Assembly (NCBI GenBank): GCA_017465605.1
Contig: JAFTVW010000017.1
Location: 1-44,288, forward strand
Reading direction: 5' to 3'
Source: Alistipes sp.
GTDB lineage: Bacteria > Bacteroidota > Bacteroidia > Bacteroidales > Rikenellaceae
DNA length: 44,288 bases
Shown here in pieces: positions 33,045-41,706 of this stretch; the stretch's first letter is position 1; every line of letters begins with the position of its first letter. A program made the position numbers and the translations under genes. A model generated the notes under the pieces. It ran no database searches. It had not been told where the DNA came from and saw only the letters and a program-made list of their open reading frames with translations.

Positions 33045-34127
33045 CTACTTCAACACGGGCAAAATATGCTCCCAAATGAAGTTTATCTCGCGCTGCATAT
33101 TACTTAAATTGGCCGTTACGGCTATCACTGCATTCTGGTCGGGCATAATGATAATGTATTGACCTGCCGCACCATCGGCACGCACCGCATTGTGGCGACA
33201 ACGCCACATCTGATAGCAATATCCCTGCAACCAATCACTATCCTCCGGCTTGACCTTTACATTTTCGGGACGAACACCCGCAGGACGTGATGCGATGTGA
33301 GCCTTTGTAGCCTCCATAATCCACTTTGCAGGCACGATTCGCTTACCGTTCCATTTGCCTTTCTGCAAAATCATCTGACCCAACTTTGCCAAATCCTCGG
33401 TTTTCAGATAGAGCCCCCAACCTCCGACATTAATACCCAGACTGCACTCCTCCCAGCGTGCGTCCTCAATTCCCAAAGGCTCGAACAATCGGGGACGGAG
33501 ATAATCTACCACTTTCTCACCTGTGGTTTTTTGCACGATAGCCGATAACATATAGGTTGCCAAGCTGTTATAGACGAAGAATGTACCAGGCTCGTGCAAC
33601 ACGGGCTCGGCATAAAAACCCTTAATCCAATCGGCATCAGCACCCATTTTATGACGGTCGGGGGCATAGTCGTGACCCGTTGACATCGATAGCAGATGAC
33701 GCACCTCCATCTTACGCAAATTCTCGCTCACCTCCGCAGGCAACTTATCGGGAAAGAACGATACGACTTTATCCGACAATGAGAATCGCCCCTCGGCCAA
33801 TGCAATACCGACAGCCGTAGCGGTAAATGTTTTACTCACCGAATTCAGAACGTGTGGCACATCGGCGGCTGCTCCATTCAGCCAACGCTCAGCAACGACT
33901 TTGCCATTCTGCACAACCATAATGCTATGTATCTCTTGCTTAGCCTTTTCGGTAGCTGCCAAAAAGTCATCTACGGCTTTATTGATTGGGACTGAATACT
34001 CTGCACGGGGTAACGATTTATCGGCAGCGGCATCACTCGCAGATTTGTTTTTTTGTTGCGCCATAAGAGGGAGAGAGAGCATCGCAAACAACAATAAAAT
34101 AAGGCTTCGTTTAATTATAGTGGTCAT
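33045..34127 (-). CDS. Exported serine hydrolase of the class C beta-lactamase fold
   Basis: 360 residues from ATG 34127, with a signal peptide ending near LPLMAQ. The catalytic S96-x-x-K99 (SVSK) and Tyr motif YNS match the DD-peptidase/AmpC-fold esterase group, and the third motif is DGAAGQY where beta-lactamases have KTG. GHDYAPDR and GGWGLYLKTEDLAKLGQ are usual in the beta-lactamase-related esterases (PF00144). It is more likely an esterase or peptidase than a true beta-lactamase. A good promoter is present, and a terminator follows, so it is monocistronic. Confidence 0.88.
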   Translation of the reverse strand: MTTIIKRSLILLLFAMLSLPLMAQQKNKSASDAAADKSLPRAEYSVPINKAVDDFLAATEKAKQEIHSIMVVQNGKVVAERWLNGAAADVPHVLNSVSKTFTATAVGIALAEGRFSLSDKVVSFFPDKLPAEVSENLRKMEVRHLLSMSTGHDYAPDRHKMGADADWIKGFYAEPVLHEPGTFFVYNSLATYMLSAIVQKTTGEKVVDYLRPRLFEPLGIEDARWEECSLGINVGGWGLYLKTEDLAKLGQMILQKGKWNGKRIVPAKWIMEATKAHIASRPAGVRPENVKVKPEDSDWLQGYCYQMWRCRHNAVRADGAAGQYIIIMPDQNAVIAVTANLSNMQREINFIWEHILPVLK

Positions 34128-34155
34128 ATCGAAATTGATTTTGGTTAACATCACA

Positions 34156-34186
34156 CAAAGTTAACAATATCGCTGTAAAAAGTCAA
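34156..34186 (-). promoter_or_regulatory. Promoter of the serine hydrolase gene
   Basis: Minus strand: -33 TTG (34184-34186), 20 nt, -7 TAACTTTG (34156-34163). This places the transcript start near 34150 and supports ATG 34127. Confidence 0.65.
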
Positions 34187-34341
34187 GCGCATAAACAAAA
34201 AGTTCTATACTCGTTTTCAGATATTTTCCTCCTGACACAAATTTGTCTTTTGGATACATTGGAGAATAAATTAAAGAATTAATCCCCCGTTTGGTATTGG
34301 GCGAGTAATACGAAAATGCAATGCAGTATATACACAAAAAA

Positions 34342-34372
34342 AATCCTACCTAACTCAATGTTAGATAGGATT
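34342..34372 (-). terminator. Terminator hairpin of dnaK
   Basis: AATCCTACCTAAC and GTTAGATAGGATT pair over 13 positions (one G-U type mismatch) around TCAAT, followed by eight T residues on the minus strand. Loop and upper stem match the radC hairpin. Confidence 0.85.
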
Positions 34373-34391
34373 TTAATCAATTTTGAATTCC
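34342..34391 (-). repeat. Dispersed 3'-end repeat, shortened dnaK copy
   Basis: GGAATTCAAAATTGATT then the hairpin, in the same order as at radC but with one A/T-rich unit instead of several and without the distal GTCATTC/ACATCAAC block. The interval 34155-34341 holds no gene. Confidence 0.6.
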
Positions 34392-34395
34392 CGTA

Positions 34396-36309
34396 TTACT
34401 TAACCTCCTCGAACTCTACGTCCTCAGGCTGCTGCTGTGCGCCACCCTGCTGGCCTGCACCTGCGCCAGCGTTCTGCTGTGCGCCACCCTGTGCCTGCTG
34501 CTGAGCCTGCTGCGCTGCATACAAATCCTGCGAAGCTGCCTGCCAAGCGTTGTTAAGCTCTGCAATAGCGGCATCAATAGCGGCCAAATCCTGATTCTTG
34601 TGAGCCTCCTTCAACTTAGCCAAAGCACCTTCGATAACCGACTTCTTATCGGCAGGAATCTTATCGCCATACTCTTTGAGCTGCTTCTCGGTAGCAAAGA
34701 TATTTGAGTCGGCAGCGTTAACCTTATCAACACGCTCCTTCTCCTGCTTATCCTTCTCCTCGTTAGCCTTTGCCTCATCGCGCATACGCTGAATCTCCTG
34801 CTCGGTAAGACCGCTCGAAGCCTCGATACGAATCTTCTGCTCCTTGCCTGTACCCTTATCCTTAGCCGACACATTCAAGATACCGTTGGCGTCGATATCG
34901 AATGTAACCTCAATCTGAGGAACACCGCGTGGAGCTGCTGGAATACCGTCCAAGTGGAAACGGCCAATTGACTTATTGTCGCGTGCCATAGGACGCTCAC
35001 CCTGACATACGTTAATCTCTACCGAAGGCTGATTATCGGCTGCCGTAGAGAATACCTCACTCTTGCGAGTAGGGATAGTTGTGTTGGCCTCGATGAGCTT
35101 TGTAAACACGCCACCCAAAGTCTCGATACCGAGTGACAATGGAGTTACGTCCAACAAAAGCACGTCTTTAACCTCACCTGTCAACACTCCGCCCTGAATA
35201 GCTGCACCAATAGCTACAACCTCATCGGGGTTAACCGACTTGTTAGGAGCCTTACCGAAGAATGACTCTACAATCTGCTGGATAGCAGGGATACGAGTAG
35301 AACCACCCACCAAGATAACCTCGTCGATATCGCTTGCCTGCAAGCCTGCATCACGCAACGCAATCTTACAAGGCTCGATAGTCTTCTGAATAAGGTGGTC
35401 GCTGAGCTGCTCGAACTTAGCACGAGTAAGCGACATTACAAGGTGCTGAGGAATACCGTTTACAGGCATAATGTAAGGCAAGTTAATCTCGGTTGTTGTA
35501 GATGACGAGAGCTCAATCTTTGCCTTCTCGGCTGCCTCCTTCAAACGCTGCAAAGCCATTGCATCTTGACGAAGGTCGATACCGTGCTCAGCCTTAAATG
35601 CCTCAGCCATATAGTCGATAAGAACGTGGTCGAAGTCGTCACCACCGAGGTGAGTATCACCATTGGTTGACTTAACCTCAAATACGCCATCACCCAACTC
35701 CAAAATTGAGATATCAAAAGTACCACCACCGAGGTCATATACTGCAACCTTCATATCGGCGTCCTTCTTATCCAAACCGTAAGCCAACGCAGCGGCGGTG
35801 GGCTCGTTGATAATACGACGCACCTTCAAACCAGCAATCTCACCAGCCTCCTTAGTTGCCTGACGCTGAGAGTCTGAGAAGTATGCAGGAACTGTGATAA
35901 CTGCCTCTGAAACCTCCTGACCCAAATAATCCTCAGCAGTCTTCTTCATCTTCTGCAAGATGATAACTGAAATCTCCTGAGCAGTGTACTGACGACCGTC
36001 AATATCCACGCGAGGGGTGTTATTGTCGCCGCGCACGATTGTATAAGGAGCGCGAGCGATATCGTTGCTTACGTTATCGTACTTCTCACCCATAAAACGC
36101 TTGATAGAGAATACCGTACGCTTAGGGTTGGTGATAGCCTGACGCTTTGCAGGGTCGCCCACCTTACGCTCCGAAGAGTCGGTGAAGGCTACGATAGAAG
36201 GAGTGGTGCGGTGACCCTCCGAGTTGGGGATAACAACGGGCTCGTTACCCTCCATTACAGATACACAAGAGTTTGTTGTACCTAAATCAATACCAATAAT
36301 CTTTCCCAT
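34396..36309 (-). CDS. dnaK: Chaperone protein DnaK (Hsp70)
   Basis: 637 residues, normal. The ATPase domain starts [20 protein letters not shown], with [15 protein letters not shown] and [10 protein letters not shown]; the peptide-binding domain contains [15 protein letters not shown]. The C-terminus is Gln/Ala/Gly-rich and ends in EDVEFEEVK, the EEVD-like tail common in bacteria. It folds and protects proteins with DnaJ and GrpE, which are not in the window. No CIRCE element or clear TAnnTTTG promoter lies before it; the 5' region is A/T-rich. A repeat-derived terminator follows. Confidence 0.98.
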   Translation of the reverse strand: MGKIIGIDLGTTNSCVSVMEGNEPVVIPNSEGHRTTPSIVAFTDSSERKVGDPAKRQAITNPKRTVFSIKRFMGEKYDNVSNDIARAPYTIVRGDNNTPRVDIDGRQYTAQEISVIILQKMKKTAEDYLGQEVSEAVITVPAYFSDSQRQATKEAGEIAGLKVRRIINEPTAAALAYGLDKKDADMKVAVYDLGGGTFDISILELGDGVFEVKSTNGDTHLGGDDFDHVLIDYMAEAFKAEHGIDLRQDAMALQRLKEAAEKAKIELSSSTTTEINLPYIMPVNGIPQHLVMSLTRAKFEQLSDHLIQKTIEPCKIALRDAGLQASDIDEVILVGGSTRIPAIQQIVESFFGKAPNKSVNPDEVVAIGAAIQGGVLTGEVKDVLLLDVTPLSLGIETLGGVFTKLIEANTTIPTRKSEVFSTAADNQPSVEINVCQGERPMARDNKSIGRFHLDGIPAAPRGVPQIEVTFDIDANGILNVSAKDKGTGKEQKIRIEASSGLTEQEIQRMRDEAKANEEKDKQEKERVDKVNAADSNIFATEKQLKEYGDKIPADKKSVIEGALAKLKEAHKNQDLAAIDAAIAELNNAWQAASQDLYAAQQAQQQAQGGAQQNAGAGAGQQGGAQQQPEDVEFEEVK

Positions 36310-36663
36310 AGTTGTAATTTTTTATTTTGTTTATATTTTTTCTAATTTAACTTATTTTCTGTTACAACTCCGATAGTGCGACATATTGCTCTCAACGACC
36401 ACTCCATCGGACAACTGCCTTTATATGAACAAAGGTTATACCAAAAATATTTCTGCTCAAAAATCATAATTAATTGTACCATTTCCTGCCAAACAACCCA
36501 TTTTGTCTGCCATTTTGGCCGAAAATGTGTGACAGATACCCGTATTTGTCATACTCCCACAAAATAAAGCAGATGCCAAAAAACTTTGACATCTGCCATA
36601 TTCATAACCATTATTGGCGATTGGTTGAATCGCAAGAAACCTATCCCCCTCGCAATTCAATAA
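36310..36663. other. 354-bp gap upstream of dnaK
   Basis: Contains the dnaK leader (A/T-rich, no recognised promoter), a bulged hairpin near 36500-36536 around CATTTT-GGCCG-AAAATG, and the terminator at 36569-36596. Short open frames exist on both strands but have no homologous look, good start or conserved motif. I see no gene. Confidence 0.4.
36569..36596 (-). terminator. Terminator of the plug-domain gene
   Basis: GCAGATGCCAAA and TTTGACATCTGC pair over 12 positions with one mismatch and an AAAC loop. TTTATTTTG follows on the minus strand. Confidence 0.65.
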
Positions 36664-37350
36664 TTATTTACTATCGCCACTGCGGGTCTTAATCAAAATC
36701 ACGCCATTAGCACCACGCAAACCATACATCGTACCATCTTTCTGCACCGTAACCGTCTCCACGTCCTGCACATTCACCATCGAGAGGTTGGCAACCTCGC
36801 TTCCATCAACCAGAATAAGTGCAGCCTGCGAAGCATTGGTGGGGTTGACCGTTCCCACATTACGAATCACTATCTGGCCATTAACCTTAGTAACACCAGC
36901 CACACGGCCCAAAATTGCAGCTTCCAAATCCTGCGTACCCATACGACGCAAAAACTCGCCCGATATAGTACCCGAACTATTTGTGTACTCGCGTTTTTTC
37001 ACATAGCCAAAACCTGTGTCGATAAGTTCTGCCGACTCGGAAGATTTGGGTTTAGCACCATCAAGCATCACAACGTGCAAACTACGACGTCCCTCAACCG
37101 GCACCTCCACTCGCTCGCGCTTTCTAATAAATATAAGTACATCGTCGGCTTTCAGATTTGTAAAACCGAAACGCCCCTCCTTGTCGGAATAGGTATAGAC
37201 ACCCACACCTTTCAATTCAATTTTAACCTTTGCCATCGGTTTACCCGAAGCGTCCTCAATCAATCCATTGAAAGGCACACTCTCAGCTTGTTGTGCCTGC
37301 AATCCACCCATAAAAAAGAGCGCAAAAACAATTGACAAAAGATATTTCAT
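36664..37350 (-). CDS. Stand-alone TonB-dependent receptor plug-domain protein
   Basis: 228 residues with a signal peptide (cut near LQAQQA). Residues of about 25-95 are a CarboxypepD_reg-like beta domain (FNGLIEDASGKPMAKVKIELKG, TYSDKEGRFGFTNLKADD). Residues of about 115-225 are a SusC-type plug: GTISGEFLRRMGTQDLEAAILGRVAGV, IRNVGTVN, ALILVDGSEV and YGLRGANGVILIKTR. No beta-barrel follows; the frame ends cleanly after the plug and a terminator comes next, so this is not a frameshifted receptor. It could interact with TonB or with receptor barrels; the function is unknown. Confidence 0.85.
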   Translation of the reverse strand: MKYLLSIVFALFFMGGLQAQQAESVPFNGLIEDASGKPMAKVKIELKGVGVYTYSDKEGRFGFTNLKADDVLIFIRKRERVEVPVEGRRSLHVVMLDGAKPKSSESAELIDTGFGYVKKREYTNSSGTISGEFLRRMGTQDLEAAILGRVAGVTKVNGQIVIRNVGTVNPTNASQAALILVDGSEVANLSMVNVQDVETVTVQKDGTMYGLRGANGVILIKTRSGDSK

Positions 37351-37384
37351 TGCAATAATTAAGTTATCCGCATCAACAAAAAAA

Positions 37385-37419
37385 ATGGCATCGAACTCCT
37401 ACCAGAGCCACGATGCCAT
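37385..37419 (-). terminator. Terminator of the small HTH gene
   Basis: ATGGCATCG and CGATGCCAT form a perfect 9-bp stem with a 17-nt loop; eight T residues follow on the minus strand. Confidence 0.8.
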
Positions 37420-37439
37420 AGATTCACAATCGGGTTCGA

Positions 37440-37685
37440 TTATTTATCCTCGTTGAGAATACGCATTGCCGCATCGAGAATAGCTGTATCGTCCAATGTT
37501 ACAACACCACCATCGGGGCCCTGCTCGATATGGATACCAGCACCAGCCTTAGCATCAAAGTGCTTACCACCGAAATAGTTACGTACAGTCTCTACATCAA
37601 TACCCAGCTCGTCAGCGATACGCTGAGAGCTACCACTGGGCAACTTGTCCTTAATGCGACGCAATTCATTGAATGTGATAATCAT
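37440..37685 (-). CDS. Small helix-turn-helix DNA-binding protein
   Basis: 81 residues. The N-terminal half reads as an HTH: FNELRRIKDKLPSGSSQRIADELGIDVETVRNYFGG, with recognition-helix-like DVETVRNYF. The C-terminal half ends in GPDGGVVTLDDTAILDAAMRIL. Proteins of this length and layout are widespread in Bacteroidales as I remember them, without assigned function. It lies alone between two terminators, so it has its own transcript. Confidence 0.8.
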   Translation of the reverse strand: MIITFNELRRIKDKLPSGSSQRIADELGIDVETVRNYFGGKHFDAKAGAGIHIEQGPDGGVVTLDDTAILDAAMRILNEDK

Positions 37686-37811
37686 AATTCAATAGTTTTT
37701 AAGTTTATATTATTGTTAATATTTTACTAAAAGTGAAAAGCTATCACGTTTGCAAGATAAAATTACTGCTTTTTTTTCATTCTACCAAATTTAACCACAA
37801 AAAAGGACAAA

Positions 37812-37845
37812 AAAAGAGGATTATATCGAAATACAATCCTCTTTT
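37812..37845 (-). terminator. Terminator of the FKBP-like lipoprotein operon
   Basis: AAAAGAGGATT and AATCCTCTTTT form a perfect 11-bp stem with a 12-nt loop, followed by T-rich DNA on the minus strand, 43 nt after the stop. Confidence 0.8.
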
Positions 37846-37887
37846 GATATGATTAAGCCCTGTTTCGGGATATTTTCCAACCCACCA

Positions 37888-39471
37888 CTACTCACTCTCT
37901 GCATCGGTGGTTTCGATAAACACCTGCCACAAAAGCGGTGAATATGGCTGAACCTCCGATGTTACAATCAACTTACTCTCCTCCTCTTCGGTTGAACCGA
38001 AATAGGAGTTATTCATATAATTGTTGTAGTAATAGCTATTGTAGTAGTTGTTATAATAGCCACCATAACCGCCATAATAACCACCATAATAGTTGTTGTA
38101 GTAGTTATTATAATAGTTATTGCCGTAATAGTTGTTGTAGTAGTTGTAATAGTTATAATAGTTCCAATAGTTATCCTCCCAAGTAGTACCCGAAGAACTT
38201 ACCTGACCCGACACACCCGTTGCACCGTAGGCATTCGACGACGTGGTAAGAATAGCGTTCCACGCACCGAGTTTCATCTGCGGAATGGCGTAAATCCAAG
38301 CATCTACATATTTATTCTCCTCGCTATTCTTTGCTGTAACAAATTCCAAAGCCTCGCCTACTTCGTCATCATCTACATCATCATAGACAATACGCTTAAC
38401 CTCCGGAATATTTGAGTCGATAATAAAGCCGTCCAACAGGCGAGTTACATACCACACCTTAGCAGTCTTAACCGAATCCAACGGCTCGGCATCGGCGGGA
38501 TTAAGGCCTCTACCAAAACGCTTTACCAGCACATCATCAACCTCACGATTAATATCGGCCAGACTCTTTGTGCCGTAAACCTTACCCTCCTTATACTCTG
38601 TCTGTCCCTCATATATAAGCGTATCAGCACCCAAGCAGTTAAACTCCAACGACTGCTTTGGGGTATAGAGGTAGTTAATATACAAACCGGCAATCGAGTC
38701 AACAGCCAAGTGCCACTCGTTATCATAAACCGTGTCGGATTCATCAGAACTTGAACGCATATAGCTACGACGCTTCGATGCTGCGTCGCTATCCTTCTCA
38801 TCTTCGGGAGCTAAACCGCCATTTACCTTCGCAAACGACTTAATCCACTGGTCCTCATATGCAACGGGATTCGCCACGCTACCCCACACATCGACCTCAA
38901 CAATCATCGGGCGATTGGCATCAAGAATATACTGACCCTCGTATCCGGCCTCGCCGCCCATAGTCTTATCACCAGTACCAATCGACGAAGGCAAATACAG
39001 ACGCATTTTTGTACCATAGCGAGCTTCAAAGACCTTCTCTCCAATACGAAGTTTGCTTCTGAGCGATAGATATGTACCCTCGGGCATTGCTACATTATCC
39101 GTACCCACAAACAGGAAGAATGGCACATAGTGAGTATGCTCGGTATATGAGTTCTGCATACGCGCCAAATCGGATTTACGGGTAAGCACCACATTACCTG
39201 CCAAGTCGCGACAAGTAACATCAAACCACACCCAAGCGTCTTTGCTTCTTACAGGTAAGCTATCGGGGTGACCCTCGTCCAACAACTCTACATAATATTC
39301 GCCGATAGGCTGGAAATTATCCAACAAATCGGGACGGTTAATCTCAATCCACGCTTTCAGAGCAATCTTTTCAACCTCCTCGAATGGCATATCCTCGGAA
39401 TCGACACACGAGATGAGCGATACCGACAACACCGAGCAGGTAATCAAAAATAAGCGATAAAAAAACTTCAT
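37888..39471 (-). CDS. Lipoprotein with two FKBP-like domains and a Tyr/Asn-rich insertion
   Basis: 527 residues with lipobox SLISC. Domain 1 (about 60-220) has AWVWFDVTCRDLAGNVV and GTKMRLYLPSSIGTG. Domain 2 (about 330-527) has VWYVTRLLDGFIIDSN, then IPQMKLGAWNAILTTSSNAYGATG and, after the insertion, PYSPLLWQVFIET; these are the closing strands of an FKBP fold. Between AYG and PYSPL lies a 59-residue block (434-492, bases 37996-38172) that I count as 27 Tyr, 19 Asn and 8 Gly, in NYYNNYY-like units. Whether the isomerase is active is unknown. It follows the second FKBP-like gene by 46 bp in one operon. Confidence 0.75.
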   Translation of the reverse strand: MKFFYRLFLITCSVLSVSLISCVDSEDMPFEEVEKIALKAWIEINRPDLLDNFQPIGEYYVELLDEGHPDSLPVRSKDAWVWFDVTCRDLAGNVVLTRKSDLARMQNSYTEHTHYVPFFLFVGTDNVAMPEGTYLSLRSKLRIGEKVFEARYGTKMRLYLPSSIGTGDKTMGGEAGYEGQYILDANRPMIVEVDVWGSVANPVAYEDQWIKSFAKVNGGLAPEDEKDSDAASKRRSYMRSSSDESDTVYDNEWHLAVDSIAGLYINYLYTPKQSLEFNCLGADTLIYEGQTEYKEGKVYGTKSLADINREVDDVLVKRFGRGLNPADAEPLDSVKTAKVWYVTRLLDGFIIDSNIPEVKRIVYDDVDDDEVGEALEFVTAKNSEENKYVDAWIYAIPQMKLGAWNAILTTSSNAYGATGVSGQVSSSGTTWEDNYWNYYNYYNYYNNYYGNNYYNNYYNNYYGGYYGGYGGYYNNYYNSYYYNNYMNNSYFGSTEEEESKLIVTSEVQPYSPLLWQVFIETTDAESE

Positions 39472-39517
39472 ATCTTAACTTTACTTCATTTTCCTTAATC
39501 CCGCTGACTCCAAGCAA

Positions 39518-40135
39518 CTACTTTTTCACCACAGAGTCAATCGTATAAAACCACGCGACGGCCGACTTTTTAGGCACAATGCCCACAACCTTATCCTCGT
39601 AGGCCTCTTCGAGAGTCATATAGACCTCAACCTTGTCACCTTCACGACAACCTATTAACGACTTTGAAACACCTTTTATTATATTGGTTTCGTCGATTTT
39701 CACAACAAGTGGCTCCGCTGACCAATATTCGGGATTCAAGCCAGCCTGTTTCAACTGCGAAATCACCGCCGTATCGTTCGAGAAATAGACATTCTCTGTT
39801 CGGGGCATACCTCCCGTAAAGGTATATGCCGTAAATGTTAGCGACACCTCATCTCCACCATCAATCATCGCGCGGCTATCGCGACCAGCATCGTAGTAAG
39901 TTGCAATGTAGCGATACAAATCAATGTTGAGTTTCTGATAAAAACTCGGCTGGGCATCGAGCGATGTCTCAATATCCTCCTCAGCCACTAAACGTGGAAC
40001 GTGTGTCGAGGTAAGAAAACGCACAATGTCGTCGCGCTGAGACGTAACCTCCACGTCATCTTCGCTACAACCAACCGCAAGGGCCAAGCCCACAACGGCA
40101 CACATTGCCACTATCAATCTAAATTTCTTACCCAT
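39518..40135 (-). CDS. FKBP-like lipoprotein (peptidyl-prolyl isomerase fold)
   Basis: 205 residues from ATG 40135, lipobox LAVGC. Residues of about 85-205 show the FKBP order: DEVSLTFTAYTFTGG, then NIIKGVSKSLIGCREGDKVEVYMTLEEAYEDK and SAVAWFYTIDSV. The usual Trp at the base of the active site is not seen, so catalysis may be weak or lost. It is the first gene of the two-gene operon with the Tyr/Asn-rich protein and has its own promoter. In flavobacteria an FKBP lipoprotein (GldI) serves gliding; equivalence is not shown. Confidence 0.72.
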   Translation of the reverse strand: MGKKFRLIVAMCAVVGLALAVGCSEDDVEVTSQRDDIVRFLTSTHVPRLVAEEDIETSLDAQPSFYQKLNIDLYRYIATYYDAGRDSRAMIDGGDEVSLTFTAYTFTGGMPRTENVYFSNDTAVISQLKQAGLNPEYWSAEPLVVKIDETNIIKGVSKSLIGCREGDKVEVYMTLEEAYEDKVVGIVPKKSAVAWFYTIDSVVKK

Positions 40136-40144
40136 ATAATCGTG

Positions 40145-40177
40145 CAAAAATAAACAAAAATATCGATTCAACCAATT
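40145..40177 (-). promoter_or_regulatory. Promoter of the FKBP-like lipoprotein operon
   Basis: Minus strand: -33 TTG, 20 nt, -7 TATTTTTG (40145-40152). The ATG at 40135 follows after only 10 nt, so the leader is very short. Confidence 0.5.
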
Positions 40178-40234
40178 TCTATACCACATATATTTATATA
40201 AATAGGTTATTCGACATCTCTCCTACGCTTTGCG

Positions 40235-40825
40235 CTACATTCGTCTTAGAGCCTGACGCACGGCGTCTTCCACAGAAATCGCGGGCGACTCCTTGAAGAT
40301 AGTCTTCACCACCTTCTCCGACACACCTTTCTGGAAACCAAGCATTTGAAGAGCCGACAAAGTCTCATCATAGGCTTGTGTATCGGCCTTACCCATAAGC
40401 ATAGCCTCATCGCTATCAACTCCCAATTCGAGCATTTTGCCACTCAACTCAACAATAATCTTTTGCGCCGTTTTCAGACCCAATCCCTTCACATTTTTGA
40501 GTAGCACAGCATTCTCGGTTGCGATAATATTGCGCAGTTCCGAAGGCGAATAGGTCGAAAGAATCATTCGTGCCGTATTTCCACCCACTCCCGAAACGCT
40601 GATAAGATTGCGGAAGAGTTCTCGCTCGATTTTAGAAGAGAATCCATACAAAAGTTGAGCGTCCTCGCGCACTACAAAATGCACATACAATCGCACATCG
40701 CTCTGATTCTCAATAACAGAGTAGGTATGCAACGAGATATTGATATAGTAGCCCACGCCAGCAGCCTCCACAACGGCATAAGCGGGAGCAATTTCGGTTA
40801 GTTTGCCTGAAATATATTCGTACAT
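40235..40825 (-). CDS. ruvA: Holliday junction branch migration protein RuvA
   Basis: 196 residues, normal length. It binds four-way DNA junctions as a tetramer and loads the RuvB motor. Domain I begins MYEYISGKLTEIAPAYAVVEAAGVGYYINIS; domain II has two helix-hairpin-helix motifs (ISVSGVGGNTARMILS and LKNVKGLGLKTAQKIIVEL with the acidic pin region before them); domain III (about 145-196, LQMLGFQKGVSEKVVKTI) contacts RuvB. ruvB is not in the window. It is divergent from the Skp-like gene. Confidence 0.96.
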   Translation of the reverse strand: MYEYISGKLTEIAPAYAVVEAAGVGYYINISLHTYSVIENQSDVRLYVHFVVREDAQLLYGFSSKIERELFRNLISVSGVGGNTARMILSTYSPSELRNIIATENAVLLKNVKGLGLKTAQKIIVELSGKMLELGVDSDEAMLMGKADTQAYDETLSALQMLGFQKGVSEKVVKTIFKESPAISVEDAVRQALRRM

Positions 40826-40851
40826 AGCATTAATTTTGATAGTCGATATGA

Positions 40852-40883
40852 CAAAAATAAATATTTTTTTTTACCTTTGTCAA
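40852..40883 (-). promoter_or_regulatory. Promoter of ruvA
   Basis: Minus strand: -33 TTG (40881-40883), 21 nt, -7 TATTTTTG (40852-40859). It overlaps the divergent box at 40872-40879. Confidence 0.55.
40872..40879 (+). promoter_or_regulatory. -7 box of the Skp-like gene
   Basis: TACCTTTG, 52 nt before ATG 40931. It lies inside the ruvA promoter spacer, so the two promoters are back to back and may interfere. Confidence 0.5.
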
Positions 40884-40930
40884 TTATTATACGCATAAAT
40901 GCAAAAAAACATAAAATCAGAATAGAGAAA

Positions 40931-41533
40931 ATGAAGAAAATTTTTTGGGCAATATTGATTGCCACCATTTCATTGGCATCTTGCCAGAATCAAGGCGCAG
41001 AGGCGCAGACTGAGACTCAGGCATCTGAGACTGAGGCGGTTAACGGCAGCGACATCGCTTATGTACGCGTTGAGTATGTGATGGCCGAGAGCGAGATTTT
41101 CAAGACTGAGGGTATTGCTTTGCAGGAGAAGACCGAGAAGGCTGGCAAGGCGTGGGCTCAGAAGGAGAAGAACCTTCAATATGAGGCTACTCAGTTGCAG
41201 GAGAAGTACCAAAAGGGACTTATCACAACTGCCGATGCTCAGAAGCAGCAGCAGAACATAGAGCGCAAGATTGCAAACTATCAGACCAACACTCAGAAAG
41301 AGGCTAAGACTTTGGAGGAGGAGAACATTGTATTCACCAACCGCACTCAGGATTTGGTGATGCGTGCTATCCGCGAGGTTAACGCCGACAAGAAGTACAA
41401 GCTCATCATCAACGCTACTGCTTTGTTGGACGGTGACGAGGGTCTTGATATCAGCGCAGCAGTTTTGGCAAAGGTAAACGAGCTCTACGCAAAGGAGAAG
41501 GCCGAGGCTAAGCAGGCTGAGAAGGCTGAATAA
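40931..41533 (+). CDS. OmpH/Skp-family lipoprotein
   Basis: 200 residues from ATG 40931 with lipobox SLASC (C18). After a Glu/Thr-rich spacer, IAYVRVEYVMAESEIFK begins the Skp-like domain, followed by a long coiled coil rich in Lys/Glu/Gln (EKAGKAWAQKEKNLQYEATQLQEKYQ) and closing strands KKYKLIINATALLDGDEGLDIS. Skp proteins chaperone outer-membrane proteins in the periplasm; here it is membrane-anchored by lipid, unlike E. coli Skp. It is followed by a terminator. Confidence 0.85.
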   Translation: MKKIFWAILIATISLASCQNQGAEAQTETQASETEAVNGSDIAYVRVEYVMAESEIFKTEGIALQEKTEKAGKAWAQKEKNLQYEATQLQEKYQKGLITTADAQKQQQNIERKIANYQTNTQKEAKTLEEENIVFTNRTQDLVMRAIREVNADKKYKLIINATALLDGDEGLDISAAVLAKVNELYAKEKAEAKQAEKAE

Positions 41534-41601
41534 AGTAAAGTACCACGCAATCTTTTATGGCCAAACAAAGTAAGGCCAAATAAATAGTTGCAAAAAACAT
41601 T

Positions 41602-41643
41602 TCGCGAATTCCCCACACAAAATAAGGGAGTTCGCGATTTTTT
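41602..41643 (+). terminator. Terminator of the Skp-like gene
   Basis: TCGCGAATTCCC and GGGAGTTCGCGA pair over 12 positions with one mismatch and a 12-nt loop, then seven T residues. Confidence 0.85.
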
Positions 41644-41646
41644 GTG

Positions 41647-41654
41647 TAAATTTG
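41647..41654 (+). promoter_or_regulatory. Candidate -7 box of the nucleosidase gene
   Basis: TAAATTTG fits TAnnTTTG, directly after the terminator's U-tract and 53 nt before the ATG. No -33 TTG at the usual distance. Confidence 0.4.
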
Positions 41655-41706
41655 TTTCGCATAAACCAAAGGCATACACGCCAATATTTGTTAATCAAAA
41701 TATACG

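Noticed and set aside
36376-36660. Short open frames in the gap before dnaK on both strands
   Set aside because: They overlap each other and a terminator hairpin, have poor starts and no recognisable composition or motif.
36664-37350. Frameshifted SusC-type receptor
   Set aside because: The following 350 bp contain no barrel sequence in any frame, and a terminator lies 68 nt after the stop.
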